Assembly: GCA_959347315.1 (NCBI GenBank)
Contig: OY365806.1
Span: forward strand, 37,971,439-38,035,438
Reading direction: 5' to 3'
Length of the DNA: 64,000 nucleotides
DNA from: Bimastos eiseni
Lineage: Eukaryota > Annelida > Clitellata > Crassiclitellata > Lumbricidae
A program made the position numbers and the translations under genes. Below are positions 25,222 through 37,010 of this stretch, piece by piece (position 1 is the first letter of the stretch; every line of letters starts with the position of its first letter). Below the pieces are notes generated by a model. That model saw nothing but the letters and a program-made list of their open reading frames with translations. It did no database searches and had not been told where the DNA came from.

Positions 25222-26654
25222 TAGGCAAGATCTTTATTGATAATCGATGTGAATACTTTCTAAAACAACAATGAAAAAAAACATTGAACAGCAGTCGATT
25301 ATAGGTAATTGCAATCAACAAAGGCATCCATCAGCCAAGAGGACAACAGGAAGAATTCTGTTATTACATTCAGCAAAACAGAAATGCAATGCTGCCATCT
25401 GTCAAACACCATCACAATGACTGCTCAAGTCGATGTTATATTATCAAAGTTAACGAAATCTACAAATGTTTAAAACATAACTGTAATAACTGAATTTAGA
25501 AACCTCCCACAACAATCAATTGAAATATAAATACATTTTAAACCTTCATCTAACAAGATGAACCTAACATAAATCTATATGCAATTCTGAGAACTTGGAA
25601 CACTATGGAAACCATGCTCAATCGTGTATTTAGCTGCCAAAATATCACAATATTCAGATGAAAACTCATATTGTGCAGTGTTTCTCTGGCAGAAAATTCG
25701 GCCTCACACTGCACGTAAAAATTACTTCTGTGACTGAAACCTTTTCGGATATATAATTAATAAAAAAGACACTAACCCTAACCAACTCACAATGCCTAAC
25801 CTGACCCACGCAATCAATACTCGCTTAATTTGTTTGGAGAAAGTGTGCATAAGAAATTTTTTATGTGCAACATTTCATAAATAGTTCACACTTTTGTGCA
25901 CAGGTCCAAGCTGAATGTTTATGACCTATAGTTAAATTAACATCATATCTATAAGTTTATGGTGATAAGTTCTGATAACCTAAGAAAAGTCTCTTGTCTA
26001 ACGATAAAGAAGGGGGTGTATTGATCAGCCAAGGAACCAAAGTTTCTGGAGTAAAGTAGGCTGGAGCCGGCTAGGAAATGTGATTAATGTAGTCTCATGA
26101 AAAAATTTTCTCACACTAATTTCTTGTGTGCGTTGCCACCACGGCCCGTGTGCAAGCGCACATGCATACAGCCTGCAGGGAAATTTGTTCACGATGCCTA
26201 ACCTGTCCCTCAAGATAAATAATATTAAAAACATTATTTTTAACAGCGTGCATACACTGAAGACTACATTTAAGCACAAGTCTTCACCCACAAAACTTTT
26301 TGAGGTCAATCCTTGAAGTAAAATTTTGGCCTGTATACAATTTTGGCTTGTATTGCAGCCGAACTTTCTGCAGCAGAAGATTTACCCATCCTGATTAAGA
26401 AATTTACTTTTGCCAACTTTAATCTAACATTATATTTTTAAAATGTAATGTACACTTAACAATTTGAATATTGATTAAGTCTCATTTGATAAGGTCACGA
26501 TATTTAAGCAGTTCCATTTTTAAACATTAACTCATTTACTACATAAAATTTGTTAATCATGGTCAAAAAAGTCAAGCTAGATATGCACTTTGCATACTGT
26601 ACTGTTTACACAAGTGTCAGTCAGAGAATAATTTAAGATATCATTGCATGAAAG

Positions 26655-26886
26655 ATGGTAGAGCCGTAGACTAAGATATGACACTTCCTATATCCTTTGT
26701 GTATCTGAACATTCACGTCACCTTCCTGCGGGTACAATGATTACGATTGTCGCTGCTAAGATGCCACTAACCTAGTCGCTATGCCATGTAGCGACTGGAT
26801 TTTGCTTATGTGCTTTGACCACCACACAGACCAAATACACAGCGAGATAGGAAGTGCCACATCTAAGACTAAGACTCTACTACCAT
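26655..26886. mobile_element. foldback MITE with about 50-bp terminal inverted repeats
   Basis: The left end (atggtagag...gactaagatatgacacttcctat) and right end (ataggaagtgccacatctaagactaagactctactaccat) are imperfect inverse copies over about 50 bases. The unique centre contains a perfect AGTCGCTA/TAGCGACT mini-hairpin. It is 232 bp, non-coding, and lies in the first XPO1 intron. An 'attgcat' word occurs outside both ends but not exactly adjacent, so the target duplication is unresolved. Confidence 0.8.
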
Positions 26887-27187
26887 TGATTGCATTATCT
26901 TGTTTTACAATACATCGTCATTTCACCTGCAATAACAAGTAATCAGAATAAAATTGACAACAAAAAACTGAATTTCAACTGTACTACCAAACGCAAATTA
27001 CGTAGACCTGGCGTCTAAATAATATCCTTTATATATACACATATATAATACACATACTACCATGTTACGATCGACCACTAACTTAAACTGCACTGGTCCT
27101 AAAACGGCACAAATTCATACAGAATTTTTTTAAACTTCATTACCAAATTAATAACATTTCCAAATCCTTACAGGAATAACCGCTTAC

Positions 27188-27290
27188 GAGAGAATGACAA
27201 CAATGGTGATAGATCTGATACGATGCACAGACGATTTAAAAACGGTAGCGCGCCGTAAAAAGAAAAGATGGCGGCGCCCACGCTAAAACC
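27188..27290 (-). promoter_or_regulatory. XPO1: probable XPO1 promoter and non-coding first exon
   Basis: On the minus strand a GC-rich patch contains GCCGCCATCTT (plus strand 27265-27275), the YY1 motif typical of TATA-less housekeeping promoters at the start site. About 75 bases downstream is a good donor, CTCTC|GTAAGC, at 27188/27187. The matching acceptor (tttcattgttgttttag|AAAG) is at 25260, so exon 2 (25259-25090) carries the start codon. The transcription start is inferred, not observed. Confidence 0.55.
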
Positions 27291-27559
27291 ACATTGACCG
27301 AATCAACAACAAAGAAATGAAACCATAAAATCAGTCCCTATTTGAAGGAATCACGACGAAACCGAAAAATTCTCAATCATTCCACTTACAATCTGACCAA
27401 GTCGCCTTCTCCTAATATTTCACTTTTCACAGGAAACCGGTTAAAACTGGACAAGTACGCCATTCCTTATAACGCTCGGCTATTTCCGCATGGAAAAATC
27501 CCACCGAAACCACGCAATATGATTCCTTAATAAATTTTAAAAATAATTAGTATCAAATA

Positions 27560-29960
27560 TTAACATTGAGAATCATATATTATTTGATGAGTAGTTATTA
27601 AAATTAAAAAATAATGTGAAAGTAAAAAAGTTAAAACTTCGACAATATTCGTAAAATTAGTATGTGTGACGTCAGTGATGTTGACTGCTATTGGTTGGTT
27701 CACAACAAAGATTTTCATAATCTTTGGTTCGACGCAACGATGTCTATCTCGCACTAGACTCGTCAATCATAATCTCAAAATTACTGGAGCGGTATTCAAT
27801 GTTAAGACAATGTTAACGCTAGTACCCGTATTAAATATGGCCTATACCCGACTAATGGGTTTTATCGCTATTCATGAGACGGTATTAGCCCTCTAGTCGG
27901 GGTATAAGTCTAATCCCACTTAGAGGTAGGTTTAAGTCCGCTAATACCAGTTTAAAGGTGAAAAACAAGATGGCAACCCTTGCGCTTCGTCGCATTCGAC
28001 GTCGATTTAGACGTTGAAAGTGTTTGAGAAGCACTGTATTTACTCGCCTCTTTCACTGAACGCCAAAATTATATTGCTTTTAATTTTTGTGTCAAATATT
28101 TTCAAATTTGACGAGATGGCCGACGATATGGCATGCGATATGTCGCCACTGTAGAGCAGTGTGTATAATAATAGGACTACCATTTATTGGCTGCAATTGG
28201 TTTGTTCTCACAAGTCTACAGCGTAGCACCAGCTCATTCACGAGCGCTGCGTCTAATCGGAGGGTTTGTCCTAATGGTAGTTCCAATAATAGTGAAGGTC
28301 CGGTTTCCGGAGGGATCAGAGTAACTTTACGGCGAGAGTTGGGAAGGGGAAGAATATCATTTATTGTGTCTAATTTAAGCCACTGCTGATAGTTATAAGC
28401 AGCCTTATAGGCAATTTCCAGACAAATGCAATTTTAATAAACGGGTAATGCAGTCGTTCATGTTGCCGTATTGATCAACAAAATTCTTTACGCTTGTGAA
28501 CGTTCCGATCTTTAGCGGTATCATAGGGCATAAACACTTTTGTGGATGCACAGTAGCCCGTCATCTACAGTTATGCGGTACTTGTACCCAGATTAACTAC
28601 TCCGCCCACTAAGTCGCGCTCGTGAATAGCTACCACGGGTACCACGGGTTAGTTTTAGCCAGGTTTTAGCTAACCCCGAACTAAGCTCTAATACCGTGTT
28701 ACCTTAAAGGAAAAGTTTTGTGTGCGATGAGTTTTGCGATAAACTGAATAACGAATTTGTCAATCAAACCTGAACTCATCGAGTGGGGCTACATCCAAGA
28801 AGTGCCATATTCAAGTCCATCGCCGGTCAGTTCCTTCATGAATCAGCTTCTGATGCAGTAAGAATGAAGACTCGTATGAAACGTATTTCAAGGTACATTT
28901 GCTTTTGACACCTGATTGGATATAAGTCGTCACGTGTGTATAACAGTTCAGGTTCAGTTCAAGTTCAGTTTGGGTCCCTTAGGCTTCTCTTTCTCTTTCC
29001 TTATTGATCCGTCTCTTACATAATTTCGTTAAGCTGTTATGTTTTATTGTACTTCGATTCGTTTTGGTTTGTGATGCAATTACATTTGTACCCATCAGCC
29101 CCTGATGGGTACTTTGAGAGTAGGGCTGAATAGGGCTGCATAATTTAGGGCACATGTGAAACCTAGAAAGAATATATCAGCCAGCATATAATAAGATTAC
29201 AAATAATACCTGGGAACAATAAGCAGATCTCTCACTCTGTGTGTGTATATATTTGTATATATATATATATATATATACACACACATATATATACACACAT
29301 ATAATACATATAGCATTCATACAGTATTCTTTTCAGTCTATTTCTCACTTACACGCGCATCGGTCATTATCACGTAAAATCAGCCTGAATTCAAGCCATT
29401 GTGAATCATAATGTGAGGATGAAAAGAATACTGGGTGAGTCATATGAAACGTTTGAAGAAGCAATGTATTTGGTGAAAGGTCATGTCTAGGTTGTGGGCA
29501 GGAGAATTAGCAGCGCAGGTTTCGGTGAATGAAGAATCAAGGTTGAGGTAATAATAGGGTTGACTTGTTCCCGTACAGCTATTAGGTCTATTGAAGTACT
29601 AAGCACTTAGTTCTTATTGTGCAAGTCTACACATCGGTCAACGCAGTTCCTCCATTCGTCTCTTGTGCACGCGTGAGCATTTATTATAGACGCTATGCAG
29701 GTCGAAATGCTTCCCTTCCCTTCTGCTTTTAGGTGATATCCATTACAATATACATGTATGTGCGTGCTTGTGTCTGTGTATATATATAAGAGTTATAAAC
29801 GTCAAAGGAGATCATAGGATTAAATTCCTGCTCCTGCGTCGACCGCTTAATATCATAGGCGTCTCATTTCCCCCTGCCCTCGGCTCATCGGACGTCGGAA
29901 CCAGTTGAGACCGGTTGCTTCGGTCTCATATTCCTAGCGCTGCCCTGGCGGCTAGAGGAC
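27560..29960. other. intergenic, probably transposon-derived
   Basis: There is no gene I can support. Between about 27780 and 28715 the words 'ggtattagccctctagtcggggtataagtctaatccca' and 'ctaataccgtgtt' recur in opposite senses, suggesting a decayed terminal-repeat element. A mixed TA/CA microsatellite lies at about 29238-29310. Confidence 0.4.
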
Positions 29961-30960
29961 TCTCGTCGATGAATTGTCGCTGAAGTGACCGCCATGCCTG
30001 GCCGAACAGCTGAGGGATTAAATTCAGCCTCTGCTGTCGAATTTCGTCTTCTCGGCGATTCGCATGGATGGCCTCGTCGTGCGGTCGCTCCTTAAGTGCA
30101 GCTCGATAGTCTCTGAAGGCGTATAGGGCAGATGCCCCAGCGGTCCTCCCTCCAATTCGTCGTTAGCTGTCCTCCATGCAGCCTCTGAGTTCCGATGCAT
30201 TTCTTTAGCGCCTTTGCAAAAACTCCAATCGTGACAAGTTCCTTCATGGTGACACAGTAATTGCGTTCGGCGTTGGATAGTAGACGGCCACCCTAAGCAA
30301 TCACTCTCTCTTCCTCGTCTATCCGTTGCGACAAAACACCACCAAGTCCCACATCGCACGCGTCACAATCCAACAAATAGACACCTGTGGCAGTTAGTTG
30401 TGTACGGATCAGAAATGTAGTCAATAAAACCTTCAAGCGAGCAAATGCGTCCTGACAAGTGTCGTCCCAGGTGAAAGATCGACCCTTCTTAGTGAGTGCG
30501 AAAAATTGCGTATAAACATTCGGTAATACAAGCACAAGCCCAGGAATGCACGCACATCACTTAATCATCTAATATCTTGGATGCGTCAACCACCGCTCCA
30601 TCCGGGGTAACAACACGGCCCAAGAACGGTACGGTCCGACGAAGCAATTTGCATTTGCTTGGTTTCAGCCTAAGGCCTCTCGTAATAGCTGGAACACCTG
30701 CATTAATCTGTTCAATTGCTCTTCTATTGTGCTTCCAAAGGTTATAATGTCGTCAAGATAAACTAAGCAGATTTCAAAGTTCAAACCCGACAACACGATA
30801 TCCATCAGTCTCTGGAAAGGGGCGGGGCAATACAGAGCCCGAATGGCATTACTTTCCAACCAAAAATGCCTCTCCTCATGACAAACGCCGTCTTGTCCGC
30901 TTGTTAGCCTGATAGTTATAGCAGAGTCAAATGCATATGCGTGCATTTACAATAGGTAAA
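29960..30960 (-). mobile_element. degenerate Ty3/gypsy-type retrotransposon (RT and RNase H)
   Basis: On the minus strand, 30946-30665 encodes an RT palm with FQRLMDIVLSGL followed by the catalytic CLVYLDDII box. 30535-30293 encodes the start of RNase H (FTWDDTCQDAF, LDCDACDVGLGGVLSQ). An in-frame stop and frameshifts interrupt it, and no LTRs, integrase or gag were recognised. It is an inactive fragment about 10 kb from each neighbouring gene. The YLDD box and the linked RNase H identify the Ty3/gypsy group. Confidence 0.85.
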
Positions 30961-31715
30961 GAGGTTAAGTGGCAGTAGTTATATGCTATGTACATAATAT
31001 CATATATGCGCATACGTAAGGACGTCTAAATAGCAATGTCAATTGTATGCCACATAGCTGTATTGCAGATAAACGTCGGACTGATAAAACTGTTTGGGCT
31101 TTCCTATCGGAAAAATTCCAGCTGCATATCTATTGTTTTGTGAAAGCATATTAAGTTAAAGTAATATATATGAACACTGAAAATGGTTACACTGCAATTT
31201 TCGGCTATATACTACGGGTATTATTACAACTAGCTCATAATCACAATATTTAATGTATGCCTAAATACTTTGTACATACATGTAGATGAAACCCTTACCT
31301 TCAACTGTTGCTTTCTATCCCGTAGTCTCTTTGATCTCTCACAGCGTTTCTTTGGCGGCTGCTATTGCATCAAACTTCTGGTGACCGAGATGAAGTGTTG
31401 GCACCCAGTCTATGGCATGAACATGCCATGGCGAGGCTGCCTTATCTGAAAAACTTCTCATGTCAGAACGCAAAATAGTTGTTTGATAATCAATGAAAGT
31501 AGTTGGGTAATCAATGAAAACAGTTCATTTTAAAACTTACATCATTTAGAACATGGCCCATAATCGTTTGGTTTACCGATATAATTACCTAATAATTAAT
31601 GTCAAAATCATAATTTACACCGACCTATGTCGTGTTTAATGTCATCATACAGGCTAACCTTTGATAGAGGCCAACTCGAAAATTCTTCACATGACCACAT
31701 CCATTACATCAAGCA

Positions 31716-31779
31716 CACTGCTTATGCAAAGAATACATATTAAATATGTTTACCCACGGTATTCTATGCATAAGCAGTG
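31716..31779. repeat. 21-bp inverted repeat
   Basis: Arms at 31716-31736 (cactgcttatgcaaagaatac) and 31759-31779 are reverse complements with a single mismatch and a 22-base spacer. They contain ATGCAAA/ATGCATA octamer-like words. There is no coding potential around it. Confidence 0.85.
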
Positions 31780-32349
31780 CATATGCATAAACTGAAATTT
31801 TCAGTTTCTCAAAAGGAAAACTGAGAAAAAGTAGTAAAACGCATCGGTACATTGTGATTATAAATATGCCTACCTACCAGCTCACTACTTATTTAGAGTT
31901 AAATAAGTTGCTTCCGTAACACAAATCCGGCTTTCGGAAGGGTCATTCTACCGAGGCGCTGTTACGCCGTCTCCTTTCCGACATTTATGGAACTATCGAA
32001 AATTTGCAGCATACTTTACTGGCTTTGTTTGACATCAGTGCCACTTTTGGCATGGTCGATCTTGTTTCAGGGGGTAGAGATTTCATTTGGACTGTCTGGT
32101 AACTTTCTTAGCCCGTTGGCCACATCCATTTATCTGCTGTAGCAAGGAGGGCTACAGCATAGAGTGTCTGGACTTGGAAAGACAACGCAGAGCCATCAAC
32201 AACAAGGCGTAGAACGTGACGATCTTCCAGAACCAAGTCGACCTCTGTCCAGTTAATTTCTAAGCTACGTGTAGATAGACGGTCGTATATGTGATATAAA
32301 TATATTTCTTTAAACATCAAAGAAGCGTCGTTGTTCGTGTTTGGTGGAT

Positions 32350-32545
32350 GAAAAAACGAACCGTCACGGATCAAGAAGGATCGTGACAGAACTGTTATCC
32401 GTCATCTGCTTTACGAAGTTATATCGGCAGTACCTGTTGGGAAAGGAATTTGTTTTGAGAACCGACCATGCTACCATCCGGTGGTTGCAGCGCACTCTAG
32501 AGCCTATTCGTCAGCAGTCGCGGTTGCTGGAACGCCTTGACGAGT
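32350..32545 (+). mobile_element. Ty3/gypsy RNase H fragment
   Basis: The plus strand encodes RQYLLGKEFVLRTDHATIRWL, the core of gypsy RNase H (..GREFxLRTDHxALxWL). It is cut off on the right by a TG microsatellite. It is oriented opposite to the gypsy fragment 1.5 kb to the left, so it comes from another insertion or from a rearranged copy. Confidence 0.85.
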
Positions 32546-32564
32546 GTGTGTGTATGTGTTTGTT

Positions 32565-32611
<47 letters not shown>
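32541..32611. repeat. (TG)n microsatellite
   Basis: A tgtgtg run with interspersed tttg, directly joined to the gypsy RNase H fragment. Confidence 0.95.
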
Positions 32612-32612
<1 letters not shown>

Positions 32613-33430
32613 TGTCAGTCTTGCAATTCAAGATTATGTGCCCTGTTCTCTACATCTTTCTGTTGTTATGTACAATCTAATGCCACGTGCATCATACTCT
32701 GCCGTCTCACGGCCTCTTTTCACATTATTCAGCTGGAGTGACCTACGTGATACGTGACTCGTATGTTATGTGCGTGCGTGTGTCTGTATGTGTATATGTT
32801 CTTTATAATTGAAATGCAAATATCCTACGTCTTTACCTCGGATAGTGCGTCCATTGAAAGAGAGGCACAAAGCTAATAATTCATTGTTCCATAATAGACC
32901 ACTCAATCGACGGTCATACTTTTGCATCGAGCTTTTAAAACAAACTCCAGAGTTTCGCTGTATGCGTATGTCGATCTTCAAAAGCGGGAACATCTGAATA
33001 GTTTGGTTGGAGAGAGGGAGGCCGAGGACGGGTAGCGATGCCATTATTGTTTACATACTGCCACTCTGCAGTAATAGAAACAGATCACCAAATGTGACGC
33101 CTGTCAATACAAGAGACGTATTGCTTGTATGGAAGAGGGGAGATTCTACTCACTTTCTTTTAGGTTGTTCTCATACAGACTCTCTGAAACGGACATTATA
33201 ATGCATTCATACATGCATACATGCATAAATAAATGAATAAGTAAATAAATAAATATATAAATAAATAAATTTATTTATTTGGCATCATGGCATCACAGTT
33301 ATCTGTGTACATTATGCCACAATGTCTTAGTCTTGCATTTCACGATTATGTGCCCCGTTATCAACGCACGTCTGTTGTTATGTCCAGTCTTTTGCCATGT
33401 GCGTCATACACTGCCGTTTCCCGGCATCTT
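32610..33430. repeat. pair of diverged direct repeats of about 130 bp
   Basis: About 32610-32740 and 33300-33430 share an ordered set of words: cagtcttgca, gattatgtgccc, tctgttgttatgt, gtgc(a/g)tcata, ctgccgt. Both begin just after simple-sequence tracts. It is a local duplication or two insertions of one repeat family. No product is recognised. Confidence 0.6.
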
Positions 33431-33874
33431 TACCCTATTCACATAGACTCCCCTAATTGTTCCCTCTGGAGCTACTACAATTGACAAGGTCTGACCGCAG
33501 CCCTAACGAATACTTACTGCCTGCTAGCTACCGATCAGTCGCCTGGGATACACTCTTACCAAATGGACCGCTTTGGGCAGTCTATCTGAATAGGCTCAAA
33601 TGGGTCAAGTAGGCAGCTGAGGGAAATGCACTGGAAATAACAATTGAAACAATGATCGCGTCTCATAGTAGTCCTTATAATTATATGCATCTAAACACCT
33701 GTACTTGATATGCCACTCATATGCCTTCGATCGTGCCTGTATTCGCGCCTGTGTTCGTTGTGGACTATATATAATATTATAGTTTCATTCCCTATATAAG
33801 TATAGCGCAGCACAGATTATATAGATATGTGTATATGTATATACACACACGCGCGCGCACGCACACACACATAC

Positions 33875-34738
33875 TGACTGATAAAAGTTTATTTAACGAC
33901 GCATCCATAACGATGATGATATGCGTCAAACACGAACAGTTATACAGAGTACATATTTACATTGTCGATAAGTGTCTTTAAGTGTCTAGTTTTTAATAAT
34001 GTTTTATGTATTAGTATGTAATAATGTTTTACATGTAATATAATATTGTATAGTAGTGTTCGCACTACAACAGTAGTTGTTCATTGTCTATTTACTGTAG
34101 TCCTAGATCTTCCGACCGGTAACTGCCAGCCACTTGTAGATGGTGTCCAAGCAGCTGGTTTGGCTGAGTGCGGTGCTTAGTTCGTACGGCCAGTCTTTCC
34201 GTGCGCACATTCGGATGAGTACGTCCTGGAGGCCCAGCTGGGCCGGACACTCCAGCAGGAAGTGGCGCACGGTTTCCTGGACGTCACCGCACTCGTCGCA
34301 GTTTCCGGTCGGGTGGCGGCCCCACAGCTTCATCTGTGGATTTAGTAAGCAGTGGCCCAACCGGAGTCTGGTTATGATGACTTCCTTACTCCGGTTGAGA
34401 TCGTTATATTGTTTGACCATCCTGACGTTTGGCTCCAGGGCTCGGTAGTGCGAGCCAGTGTCGGAGGTGGTCCATTCCGCTTGCCACTTCCCGAGGAAGT
34501 GGTCTTTGTACTTCGCTCGGGCTTCCTGGAGCTCGAGCGTCGTCGGGATGGCGATGATGTCGTTGTTTAACGCTCGCTTGCAGAGGGTGTCGGCGGTCTC
34601 GTTTCCCTCGATGCCGGTATGTCCGGTGATCCAGACCAGGGTTGGGGTCGACTGGGTGCGTTGAGCGTAGGCGTCCAGCACGTGAAGCAGTTCCGTGAGC
34701 TGCTGTGGTCTGGCAGCGGACTGCTGTCGCTCAACGCT
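33875..34738 (-). mobile_element. 5'-truncated LINE with RNase H and Cys-rich tail (I-like group)
   Basis: Minus-strand 34738-34103 is a continuous open frame with WITGHTGIEGNETAD, the RNase H motif of I- and R1-type LINEs. LRLGHC follows, and then a C-x2-C...H-x4-C pattern (CDECGDVQETVRHFLLEC). The 3' UTR ends at about 33880 with AATAAA-containing 'taaataaacttttatcagtcag'. The 5' break coincides exactly with an (ACAT)n tract. The roughly 210-codon frame is unbroken, so this is one of the younger insertions here. Confidence 0.88.
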
Positions 34739-34740
34739 CT

Positions 34741-34777
34741 ACACACACATACATACATACATACATACATACATACA

Positions 34778-34806
<29 letters not shown>
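34741..34806. repeat. (ACAT)n microsatellite
   Basis: About 16 ACAT units at the truncated 5' end of the LINE. The array may have been the insertion target. Confidence 0.97.
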
Positions 34807-34813
<7 letters not shown>

Positions 34814-35733
34814 TACACTGGTCAATCGGCTGATGGGCTTATTCACAGGCACGCTCTCTGCGGTGTTTGAAAGAATTCTTCCAATCTATTTCTGACTTAC
34901 ACGCATATTTGTCGTTATTACGTAACTTTAAAATCAGCCTAAAGTCAAACCCTTGTGAATCCTATGTGCCGATGAAAAGAATACTGAACGAATTATATAA
35001 AACGTACGGAGAAGCTAAGGTTTTGGTAAAAGGTCATATCTAGGTCGAGGACAGGATAATTAGCAGTACAGATATAGGTGAATGAAGAATCAAGGTTTCT
35101 TTAAAAAAGAAATCGGCGGAGTGTCAAGATCCAGAGTGTCAGACAGATGTATTATAATTTATGCATATTATTTTTCCAAGTTTCTGTATGAAAATGAAGC
35201 GTCTTATCTCACTAGGAGATTGACATTTACATACATTTACTTCAATGACTTATGTGCATACTTTCTGAATTTATGCGTTGTTCTTTAGAACAACTATTTA
35301 GTTACTTACTCATTAATCTTCTCAACGAAGAGTTTATTCCGATTATCGTTGTTTTGAATGTCGTTGATTCTGGACTTCGGTGTGTGTTCAAAAATATTTT
35401 TTGAGGTGTGGAATGTGTCTTTAGTCTCTCTGTAATTTTAATATCTCAAACTGCCGTAACTAAACTTAAATAGGTTTACTGTACAAAGAACTTTAATCAA
35501 TGGTGGCGATGTAGAACCGCGGTGTGGTCATGATTGCCGTAAGGCGTTTATTAATTTCTGAGTTTTGGTGGTGTGCGTGGTAGTGTTCCATTTTCGCCTC
35601 ACAGGGTGTCCAGTTTCAATTTAAGACTAAGAGTCGGCAATTTATGCATTCCTTGCCTTTATGACATCAACAGAACTGTAACAAGAACAGTTTACAGTAG
35701 TGGGGACATTGAGCACGTGCATGCATTTGTTTT
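34807..35733. other. intergenic sequence partly duplicated from about 29.3-29.6 kb
   Basis: Stretches such as 'tctgacttacacgcatatttgtcgttattacgtaa' and 'gtcatatctaggtcgaggacaggataattagcag' are diverged copies of 29334-29520. A repeat family is therefore shared by the two loci. No gene is recognised. Confidence 0.55.
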
Positions 35734-36258
35734 GGTAATCCTGCATTTTAGGTGCTCAAATTAGTTTGTATTCAACTGAATTTTGACTACTGTACAATGT
35801 TGACTGTCATTAGAAATGTTTAAAGGGTTAAAAGGTTTATAAAAGTAGAAGCGGGTTTTGATGAAAATAATTTGCCTATATTTAAGTTGAAGCTGGATTG
35901 CTAAAATAAATCTATTTTAAATAGAACGTGTACTGATGACATAAATCTGCTTAAATGGAATCGGTTACGATGAAAGGAAAAATACTTTAAATGAAGCTAG
36001 GGTGATGAAAAGAATCATATTTATATAGAGGCTGTATTGATGAAAATGTGTTTAAATGGAGGCAGGATTGATGACAATAATCTTATTTAAATAGAAGCTG
36101 GATTGATGAAAAGAATAATACTTATATAGCAGCTGTATTGATGAAAAAATCTATTTAAATTTAAGCAGGATTGATATAAAGAATGCCGTTTTAATGGGAG
36201 CGTATTGATGAGAAAAATTGCTTTAAAATAATTTGAGCATCTAAAATGCAGGATTACC
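35734..36258. mobile_element. inverted-repeat element enclosing a degenerate minisatellite
   Basis: Terminal arms 35734-35763 and 36229-36258 are reverse complements at 29 of 30 positions (ggtaatcctgcattttag...). The interior, about 35825-36225, holds roughly ten diverged copies of a 35-40 base unit. Its core is 'atttaaatagaagctggattgatgaaaag'. It has no coding capacity. The arrangement resembles non-autonomous DNA transposons with internal tandem arrays. Sequence immediately outside the arms shows no clear target duplication. Confidence 0.82.
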
Positions 36259-36884
36259 TTTATTTTGTCCATGCTTTGGCGAAAGTCTTGTTCTGTCTCG
36301 AGCAAGCGGTCTTGATAAGTCTTGCATTAACTGTCTTTAAATCTTGTGCTATGAACTCAAATCGGAAGCTATAAAAAACCAGTAATTCTTGTTAACGCAC
36401 GAACCACATGATACTGAAATCATTTCAATTGTCTTAAAGTGGAAGAATGTCTGAGATGGAACCTGAAATTGTGAAGTTTGCGTTTACGCAATGTGAAGTT
36501 ATTGACAAGCAATAGGTATAGCGTGCCGTTTGTCGTTGATGTAAAACTACCATAGGCTTAGCCAAAACGATCAGAACAACTTTGAGTTTCTCATGGTAAG
36601 GATATGTGCAAATTTATAATTTCCTTTGGTATTTAGTATCTGAATTTGCTTGTTTGAAATGGTCAAGAAGATCTTAGACGTGTCTAAAAGGCTTTCTTTA
36701 TACTCTTCAGAAGATATGCTGACAAAGAGATATCGAACAAGATAAAACGCGGCAATAGAAAAACTGTTCTCGGGAATAATAGTAAGCCTAGGCCTACATT
36801 ATAAGTTTCAAATTGATATTATAAGTGAACCTTATTTTCGAAAACTGATCATTTTACAGCCTTTTGTATAAGAGCACTGGTCTT

Positions 36885-37010
36885 TTACTGTCTTGGACAT
36901 AGTGTCTCGGTCTTGGTACCTCACTGTCTCGGTGTTGGTCTTGGCACCTCACTGTCTCAGTCTCGTCTTGGTCTTGAAGTTCCAAGTCTTGCATACAACA
37001 CTGGTGTTGC
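36885..37010. repeat. GGTCTTGGTCTCG-type array, copy 3
   Basis: Repeated 'tgtctcggtcttggtacctcac' and 'cttggtcttg' units ending 'caacactgg', as in the copies at 0.9 and 45.7 kb. It lies about 490 bases upstream of the EXOSC3 start codon. Confidence 0.65.

Noticed and set aside
28087..28389. 100-codon plus-strand frame and a 64-codon minus-strand frame in the same place
   Set aside because: Neither has a recognised motif or splice context; probably part of a decayed transposon.
32341..32757. 138-codon plus-strand frame taken as one protein
   Set aside because: Only the first third is gypsy RNase H. The remainder reads through a TG repeat (VCVCVC) into a duplicated repeat.
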